DNA from: Planctomycetota bacterium | GTDB lineage: Bacteria > Planctomycetota > PUPC01 > JACPCR01 | Length of the DNA stretch: 15,311 nucleotides | Direction of reading: 5' to 3' | NCBI GenBank assembly: GCA_030740295.1 | Contig: JASLXP010001052.1 | Location: forward strand, 1-15,311 | Shown: positions 6,688 to 12,272 of the stretch, piece by piece | How positions within the stretch are numbered: position 1 is the first letter of the stretch | Layout of the letters: the number at the start of each line of letters is the position of its first letter | The notes under the pieces: model-generated | What the model saw: the letters and a program-made list of their open reading frames with translations, nothing else | Told to the model about the DNA's origin: nothing | The model's database searches: none | Position numbers and translations under genes: made by a program

Positions 6688-9384
6688 ATGAGATTCAAGA
6701 TGCACCAACTCACAATCATCTTGTCCAGCAGCATCCTGATCCATTTGTGCGCGGACGCTGACGATAAAGAGCCGCTCACCATCAAAGGTGACAACACGGT
6801 CATCGTAAACTTTTCTGACAATTATTCGGTCGCCTACCTCCAGCACTTTCTGCTGAAGTACGTGAGCCGGCAGGCGGACGCGGACCATTACGCCATCGAT
6901 TTCAAGCCGAGGATGGACCGGAGTGCGAGCCCGAACTTTCCTGTGATCAATGGCAGCAAGAATTCTGTTTTGCCACCGGACAAAGTGGCCATTTTAGTGG
7001 GCCCGGTTTCACGAATCCCTGGACTATTTCTTTCGGCTGACGTGCGGCAGCGAGTTGCGAACTCAAAAAACGGAACGGTCGTCGTGCGGCGCGAAGGCAA
7101 CGTCATCATTGCTGCAAAGAAGAGCTCCGAGCCCTGGAATCTCAACCCGATTCGGATCTTTCTGGACAAGGCAACCGGCGTCCGCATGTACGCGCCACAT
7201 GGGGAGGACGGTCTTGAATGGGTCTCGATGCCCGAAGAGATATCCCTTGAGATTGATGAGTTGGATATCTTCATGCAGCCCTGGTTTGCCAAGACCACCT
7301 TCTCGAGCAGCGGCTACAAACGCAACTCCACGTGGCTGCGCATGAACACGATGGTCTCCGAGGGTTTGAGGCTGCGAGCAAGCCACACCATCACCAGTTA
7401 CTTCCCTCCGGAAAAATATCACTCCAAGTATCCGCAGCTTTATCCCATGCACACGAACGGGAGTCGCCCCAAGCCGATAGGCGGGGCGTGGAACCCCTGC
7501 TTCGCCGACCCGGAATTCTCTGCAAAAATCGCGATGGAAGAGGTCCGGACAAAAATGAAGGGGCCACTTCGCAGCCGGGGCTATCTTTCATTCGGCATTA
7601 TGGATGCCCACTACGATTGCGGGTGCAAGCCCTGCCAGACCTCGCTCGAACAGAATAACAACGCGGCCAATCTCTGGTACGGATTCCTGAACCTGGTGGC
7701 CAAACAGTGCCAGAAGGAATTCCCGGACCTGTATCTCACCTCTTACCAATACGCGAATGTCGACCTGCCGAACAACGCCCGGATCGAGCCGAACATCGTC
7801 ATCGATTCAGTGACCAAAAGTTACCGCTTTTTCGAAGAGAAAAATTGGGAGCACCTGCTCGGGCCCGCGGAGCTCGGCGCAAGCTGGGTCGTGCATGACT
7901 GGAATTTCCAGGGCGTAACCCCGCGGATCTACAGCCGGCAGATGGCCTCTTTCCTGCAGTGGGGCGCGCAGAATGGAATGAAGGGCATCTACACTGAATG
8001 GTCCGGTCACGAGTACTGGTACATGTCCGGCGCGAAGTATTGGGTATTGCGGCAGCTCCTCTCCAATCCTTACCAATCCACCGACGTGCTCTGGCGACAA
8101 TACTGCCTGGACATGTTCGGCCACGGGTGGGAAGAAATGTATCGCTTCTACGATCTAATCCAGCAGAAACACATCACCGCAGACAAGTATTTCATTCGCC
8201 AGGATTGGCCCCGGCAGGACAGCGCGGGATACACCGAACAGGATCTGAGTCTGCAGAGACAATGGCTCGAGACAGCGATCAAAAAAACCAAGGCCGAGAC
8301 CACGATCCAGAAGCGGCTCAACGCCATCATGCGATACTTCAACGCTCACGAATTGCTGGTACGCGCGACCGCTGTCCCCGCCCGGCTCTATCACGACTAC
8401 ACAGTGATTAGAGGCCTGACCGGCATCAACAGAGAGGCCCTCGCGTTTTACGCAAACGACGATGGCAGCAGTTTAATGAAGTTCGAGGATTACTACGACT
8501 CCAAACGCACGATTGCCCCGGACAGCACCGCCGAAGACCGGAATTCGAGCCTGCGGTTTTCATACAGGAACAACTACGCCAGGGCCCTCGGCACGATAAT
8601 TCAGTCGGTCAAAGCAGAGGCGCTCGAAGGAGTGAGTCTGGACGGGGCAACGAACAAGACCGTTGAAGAGGTCATCGAGCGGGCAGGAAAAGTTTTCAAA
8701 GTGAACCTTCCGGAAAAATACAATCGCAAACGGGCGAAAGAACTTCGGCAGCTCGTCGAAAAAGTCCTCTGGGTGCCGCGCCTGGATTCGCTTCCGAAAT
8801 TTGATGGCATCCTGGAAGACCCCATCTGGGAACAAGCCACTGAGCTGACCGGCTGGACCATGGCCGACGTTCTCCTTCCAAGCGCCGATGGGAACGAGAC
8901 TTTCGGACGCATCATGCGAGTCAAGGATCACCTCGTTGTCGGCATCGAGTGCAAACAACCCAAAGGCATCTGGGCCGAGACGCCGAAAGACGTCCATACC
9001 GGAACGCGCATTTGGCGAGAGGCGAGCTGTGAGTTCTTCTTCGGGCCACCGGCCAAGACCGCAAAGGAGCAGGAGTACATCCAGTACATCGTGAACTCAC
9101 TTGGCGCATTCCGAGGATTCAGGAAGTCGCAAGACAACCGCAAGGACGTAATCTGCGCGGTCAAGCAGGCCGAGGATGGGAAGTCCTACACCATCGAGCT
9201 GGCCATCCCTCTCAAGGTTGAAGGCCAATACGATTACACCCAGGGCAGCCGTGTCTTCACATTCAACGTGATGCGCAATCCGTTCTATGCAAACACGTTC
9301 AACTCCAGAGAGAGGATCGGCTGGGCGCCGATTTTCTACACCGCGGGAGTGCCGGAATCGCGAGGCCTGTTGGTCCTGGAGTAG
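6688..9384 (+). CDS. Exported DUF4838-family protein with C-terminal CBM9-like domain (paralog B)
   Basis: This 898-residue protein has the same plan as the minus-strand paralog at 1655-4345 but is clearly diverged. A signal peptide covers about residues 1-24 (hydrophobic LTIILSSSILIHL, possible cleavage near CADA). The N-terminal alpha/beta domain is at about 30-190. The DUF4838 core (about 200-500) contains HSKYPQLYP at 245-253, CFADPEF at 271-277, SFGIMDAHYDCGCKPC at 301-316 with the CxCxxC signature, and an aromatic segment at 435-458 (YTEWSGHEYWYMSGAKYW). A helical region leads to a CBM9-like sandwich from about 705 (FDGILEDPIWEQA) to the end. It probably acts on or binds complex carbohydrate outside the cytoplasm; specificity cannot be read. 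It follows the SbcD-like gene by 30 bp and has its own good ribosome binding site. The frame is intact. Family assignment is firm and enzymatic activity is inferred. Confidence 0.88.
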   Translation: MRFKMHQLTIILSSSILIHLCADADDKEPLTIKGDNTVIVNFSDNYSVAYLQHFLLKYVSRQADADHYAIDFKPRMDRSASPNFPVINGSKNSVLPPDKVAILVGPVSRIPGLFLSADVRQRVANSKNGTVVVRREGNVIIAAKKSSEPWNLNPIRIFLDKATGVRMYAPHGEDGLEWVSMPEEISLEIDELDIFMQPWFAKTTFSSSGYKRNSTWLRMNTMVSEGLRLRASHTITSYFPPEKYHSKYPQLYPMHTNGSRPKPIGGAWNPCFADPEFSAKIAMEEVRTKMKGPLRSRGYLSFGIMDAHYDCGCKPCQTSLEQNNNAANLWYGFLNLVAKQCQKEFPDLYLTSYQYANVDLPNNARIEPNIVIDSVTKSYRFFEEKNWEHLLGPAELGASWVVHDWNFQGVTPRIYSRQMASFLQWGAQNGMKGIYTEWSGHEYWYMSGAKYWVLRQLLSNPYQSTDVLWRQYCLDMFGHGWEEMYRFYDLIQQKHITADKYFIRQDWPRQDSAGYTEQDLSLQRQWLETAIKKTKAETTIQKRLNAIMRYFNAHELLVRATAVPARLYHDYTVIRGLTGINREALAFYANDDGSSLMKFEDYYDSKRTIAPDSTAEDRNSSLRFSYRNNYARALGTIIQSVKAEALEGVSLDGATNKTVEEVIERAGKVFKVNLPEKYNRKRAKELRQLVEKVLWVPRLDSLPKFDGILEDPIWEQATELTGWTMADVLLPSADGNETFGRIMRVKDHLVVGIECKQPKGIWAETPKDVHTGTRIWREASCEFFFGPPAKTAKEQEYIQYIVNSLGAFRGFRKSQDNRKDVICAVKQAEDGKSYTIELAIPLKVEGQYDYTQGSRVFTFNVMRNPFYANTFNSRERIGWAPIFYTAGVPESRGLLVLE

Positions 9385-9469
9385 CTCGAAAAGCCTCGCA
9401 GCCATGAGCTGTAAGGCGCAACCCATGTCCCTTCTGGCCAGGAACCAGTCCGATTTATGGCGGCCTGCA

Positions 9470-10111
9470 TCAGGATTCCGACCTTTCTTTCAACAATTGC
9501 ATCGCCAGCACAGGTACCCCGATTGAAGCGGCCAGGACCAACCAGAGGTTATCGAAGCTTTGGGCAACGGCGCCGGCCGCGGCGTAGACGATTGAGATTC
9601 CAACATTCGCCGATGTAGTCAGGACCAGGAAACGCCGCAGCTTCATTTTGCTCATGCCGGCCAGAATGGTGGTGACCTCGGCCCATACTGGCACGGCACG
9701 AAACACCACCAGCATCCAGTCGCCGAATTTCACAGTCTGTGCCTCCATCTCCTGCATCTCATTTTCATTCATCCAGCGCGCCACCGCGCCCCTGGCTGCG
9801 CTGATACCGAGCCCGTATCCGATGATGCAGCTCGCGGTCATGCCGATGACCGAACAGAATGCCCCGGCCCAGAAACCGAGCACAGCGCCCGCGGCAGTGC
9901 TGAGCATGCTTGACGGTATCGGCAGCAAGACATCCGTCGCCAGAACCAGCATGATCGTCAGCGCAGAAATCCACGGACGCCGCCCTGCTTCTTTCAGAAC
10001 GGATTCAATCCAGGTTTCCAGTTCATCACCGAAGAGGAAGAATGGGATCAGGATAATCGCCAGCAGTGTGAGACCGAAGATGAGGAGCTTAATCCTGACC
10101 GAACGTGACAC
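9470..10111 (-). CDS. DedA/VTT-domain (TVP38/TMEM64-like) membrane protein
   Basis: The 213 residues contain an N-terminal membrane anchor (about 8-27), a VTT/DedA core with VLLPIPSSMLSTAAGAVLG at 61-79 and FRAVPVWAEVTTILAGMSK at 137-155, and further membrane helices at about 46-63, 80-104, 163-183 and 188-205. DedA-type proteins are inner-membrane scramblases or transporters of lipids such as undecaprenyl phosphate or phosphatidylethanolamine, often needed for envelope stress tolerance. The length is normal for the family. The basic residue common after the FRxxP motif is not obvious here, so the exact subfamily is unclear. The start is GTG at 10111, the only candidate after a stop at 10115-10117, and it lacks a strong Shine-Dalgarno. 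The gene converges on the DUF4838 gene, with an 85-bp gap that has no obvious terminator, and diverges from the kinase gene. Confidence 0.82.
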   Translation of the reverse strand: MSRSVRIKLLIFGLTLLAIILIPFFLFGDELETWIESVLKEAGRRPWISALTIMLVLATDVLLPIPSSMLSTAAGAVLGFWAGAFCSVIGMTASCIIGYGLGISAARGAVARWMNENEMQEMEAQTVKFGDWMLVVFRAVPVWAEVTTILAGMSKMKLRRFLVLTTSANVGISIVYAAAGAVAQSFDNLWLVLAASIGVPVLAMQLLKERSES

Positions 10112-10262
10112 TCTCTAAATCCGCGAGGGGTTGGATAATCCTGGTAGCGATCACCTGGCCGGAAAGCGCGTCGGGCACTCGATGGGGCTTTCTGCACTCC
10201 GGGTTTGGGCAGGTCACTCTCCGTGGCAAAGTTTCTCCCTTCTCAAGAGCCTCTCGTTTGTC

Positions 10263-10268
10263 TACAAT
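10263..10268 (+). promoter_or_regulatory. Possible -10 box in the spacer between the DedA and kinase genes
   Basis: TACAAT matches the sigma70 -10 consensus at five of six positions. The hexamer 17 bp upstream (TTCTCA at 10240-10245) is a poor -35. It would start transcription about 100 nt before the kinase ATG. The rest of the 265-bp spacer 10112-10376 shows no supported gene. Confidence 0.2.
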
Positions 10269-10376
10269 CCGGGCTGTAGCGACTCTGAGATGGTTAACGG
10301 TTGTTGTTGCGCATCCACTTCACCTCCCCGAGATCACTTAGATTCTCGACGCAACGCGGCCTGGAGAGCATTTAGT

Positions 10377-10676
10377 ATGTCCCACGAAATCTTGCAGGAC
10401 AAACGAGCACTCCTCATCGATCGAGACCTGGACAGTCTCAATATTCTCGATGGTGTACTGCCTGAATTCGGGTATGAGATTGCGATCACACAGTCCGCGG
10501 ACGAGGCATTGGTGAGGCTGGAAATGGAAGAGTTTCAACTGACAGTGGTTGACCTGTCGGTTTCCCAGATTCCGCCTGAGGATTTCATATCCAAAATCCA
10601 CGAGCGGGCACCGGAGCTGCCGATTGTTGGCCTTGCGGCAAACCTGGATTCACGCGGCAGATTTTTTCCGGCCTGA
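10377..10676 (+). CDS. Receiver (REC) domain, N-terminal segment of a split hybrid kinase
   Basis: The ATG at 10377, with GGAG 10 nt upstream, opens a receiver domain. The acidic pair is D15 and D17 (LLIDRD) and the phosphoacceptor is D59 (TVVDLSV). The strand that normally ends in Thr or Ser reads PIVGLAAN, so the switch residue appears to be Ala. The frame ends at TGA 10674-10676, just before the conserved Lys-Pro, which is encoded in another frame at the start of the next entry (AAFLQKPF). Adding one T to the T-run at 10662-10667 gives continuous RGRFFSGLMAAFLQKPF and a 583-residue REC-GAF-histidine kinase. As read, the stop overlaps the downstream ATG (TGATG). A domain cut between its catalytic elements is more likely a sequence error than genuine coupling. 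Confidence 0.7.
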   Translation: MSHEILQDKRALLIDRDLDSLNILDGVLPEFGYEIAITQSADEALVRLEMEEFQLTVVDLSVSQIPPEDFISKIHERAPELPIVGLAANLDSRGRFFPA

Positions 10677-12127
10677 TGGCCGCGTTCCTTCAGAAGCCGT
10701 TCACGGACGCGGATGTGCGGTCCACCATTAACGAGATTCAGGTCGACCCCACAAAGCGGCCTCATCATGAGTCCACTGTCGTCGACCCCATTGAACTCAT
10801 GAATCAGAACCAGCAGCTCAAGGTTCTTGTACAGATGGCCATTGCTCTGGGTGAGGTGGCCGAGTTCGATGAGCTCATGCCGCTGGTAGTGGACCTGACC
10901 TGCATGGCCCTGGATGTGGAAAGGGGCACGGTCTTCATGGTGGATAAAGAAAAGAACGAGTTATGGTCAAGAGCGGGCAGCGGGCTTGAGGCGACTGAGA
11001 TTCGGATCTCAATCTCCGAAGGCATCGCCGGGCGTGTCGCCAGCACGGGGCAGACGGTTCTCACGAACGATCCTTATTCGCATGAAGATTTCAACAGTGA
11101 GTTCGACCGCAAGCTCGGTTTCTCCACCCGCTCCATCCTGAGCGTCCCCATCAAAAACGCCAACGGCAACATTATTGGAATCCTCCAGGTGCTGAACAAG
11201 AAATCCGAAGGTGGATTCAGCCCTGCAGATGAAAAGCTCTTATTCGGAATCGCGAGCATCGCGGCCGTCCGGCTCGAAAACGCCCTCCTCGTCGAACAGA
11301 TCGAGCAGCAGAAGAAACTCAGCATGCTGGGCACACTGGCCGGCGGAGTTTCGCATGAGATCAAAAACCTTCTCGCTCCGCTCAGTTTCGCCGAGCTGAT
11401 CTCAGCCAAGTATCCCGGCGACGAACAGGTATCGAAATACACCCATATGATCATGGATGCCCGCGACCATGCGATTAACCTGCTCGAGGAGGTCCGTGAT
11501 ATCGCCAAGCCGGTCAGGGATTACGAAGTCGAACCCATGTCCCTCGCGGAGGTGGTCAAAGAGGTCACTCTCTTCCTCTCCGTCGACAAGCTCGTAAAGC
11601 ACATTGATCTGCGGCTCGATCTGGATGAGGAACTGCCGCAAGTTCCGCTCAATCGGCGCAAGGTGAAACAGGTACTGATCAACCTCATTCGTAATGGGTG
11701 CCAGGCGCTCGAGGATCCGAACACGGGCCACATCTCTATTCGTCTCCAGATGGAAGACGAAGACATCGTCCTCCACGTTGAAGACACGGGCAAGGGCATC
11801 CCCCCCGAGCAGATCGATAAAATCTGGGAGCCCTTCTTTTCCACCAAGGGCGATTCAGGCACTGGCCTGGGGCTCGATATCTGTCGCAAGATCGTGGAGG
11901 CGCACGGGGGCACGATTGGATGCACGAGTGAAGTCGGCGTCGGTACAGATTTCAACCTGCGATTTTCCAGGGAATGTTACGAGGCCGACGATATCTCTAA
12001 TGAAGAACTGGATGGCATCGAATCTGTCGAAGTCATTGATTTGGATGATGACGATGATGATTACGATGACGATGTGGAAGTCATGGATGAGGATGAAGTC
12101 GCAAAACTGGTTGATGAAGCATCTTAA
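10676..12127 (+). CDS. GAF-domain sensor histidine kinase (C-terminal part of REC-GAF-HK hybrid) with acidic tail
   Basis: After the last strand and helix of the receiver domain (residues 1-22, AAFLQKPF), there is a GAF sensor domain at about 55-205 (FDELMPLVVD, SEGIAGRVASTGQ, SVPIKNANGNIIGILQVLN). The dimerisation/phosphoacceptor helix follows with H227 in GGVSHEIKN. The HATPase domain shows an N box (INLIRNGCQAL, N336 and N340), G1 (DTGKGIP 370-376), F box (EPFFSTK 385-391) and G2 (SGTGLGL 394-400). All catalytic motifs are intact. No membrane segment is present, so the kinase is cytosolic and probably senses a small ligand through GAF. The last 45 or so residues are extremely acidic (DLDDDDDDYDDDVEV, then MDEDE). 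This is unusual for a histidine kinase. The true start is probably the ATG at 10377. The receiver-bearing AAA protein 145 bp downstream is an obvious candidate partner. Confidence 0.87.
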   Translation: MAAFLQKPFTDADVRSTINEIQVDPTKRPHHESTVVDPIELMNQNQQLKVLVQMAIALGEVAEFDELMPLVVDLTCMALDVERGTVFMVDKEKNELWSRAGSGLEATEIRISISEGIAGRVASTGQTVLTNDPYSHEDFNSEFDRKLGFSTRSILSVPIKNANGNIIGILQVLNKKSEGGFSPADEKLLFGIASIAAVRLENALLVEQIEQQKKLSMLGTLAGGVSHEIKNLLAPLSFAELISAKYPGDEQVSKYTHMIMDARDHAINLLEEVRDIAKPVRDYEVEPMSLAEVVKEVTLFLSVDKLVKHIDLRLDLDEELPQVPLNRRKVKQVLINLIRNGCQALEDPNTGHISIRLQMEDEDIVLHVEDTGKGIPPEQIDKIWEPFFSTKGDSGTGLGLDICRKIVEAHGGTIGCTSEVGVGTDFNLRFSRECYEADDISNEELDGIESVEVIDLDDDDDDYDDDVEVMDEDEVAKLVDEAS

Positions 12128-12165
12128 ATTGGCGATCATCCAACAGCAGACCGCGCAGGAGCTTA

Positions 12166-12185
12166 ATCGCGTCTGCAGCCGCGAT
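12166..12185 (+). other. Small hairpin after the kinase gene
   Basis: ATCGCG at 12166-12171 pairs perfectly with CGCGAT at 12180-12185 around an 8-nt loop. No T-run follows, so an intrinsic terminator is not supported. It lies just before the dyad and promoter of the ATPase gene. Confidence 0.35.
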
Positions 12186-12219
12186 AGGGAATGACATCCC
12201 TCTGATATCTCATTACAAT
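12186..12219 (+). promoter_or_regulatory. Sigma70-like promoter of the AAA-receiver gene with dyad around the -35 box
   Basis: ATGACA at 12191-12196 (five of six match to TTGACA) and TACAAT at 12214-12219 (five of six match to TATAAT) are separated by exactly 17 bp. This predicts a start near 12226 and a leader of about 47 nt. The -35 box is the loop of an inverted repeat, AGGGA at 12186-12190 and TCCCT at 12197-12201, which could be a small operator. It suggests the ATPase gene can be transcribed separately from the kinase gene. Confidence 0.5.
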
Positions 12220-12260
12220 CCCCAACCCACGAGCGCTCAGGGTGTTCCAGTCCAATCACC

Positions 12261-12264
12261 GGAG
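12261..12264 (+). promoter_or_regulatory. Ribosome binding site of the AAA-receiver gene
   Basis: GGAG lies 8 nt before the ATG at 12273. It favours that start over the out-of-frame ATG at 12268, which gives only a short reading frame. Confidence 0.55.
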
Positions 12265-12272
12265 ATCATGGA

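Noticed and set aside
9385..9469. Gap between convergent genes, checked for a shared terminator
   Set aside because: Only a weak AGCTC/GAGCT pairing with a long loop and an 8-base CTGGCCAG palindrome were found, with no T-run.
10131..10376. Upstream in-frame extension of the receiver domain by 82 codons
   Set aside because: The extra sequence has no domain character. The ATG at 10377 has GGAG at proper spacing and begins right at the receiver fold.
12041..12110. GAT-rich repetitive stretch, considered as a tandem repeat or microsatellite
   Set aside because: It is in frame with the kinase and encodes its acidic tail with mixed codons, so it is better described as a protein feature.
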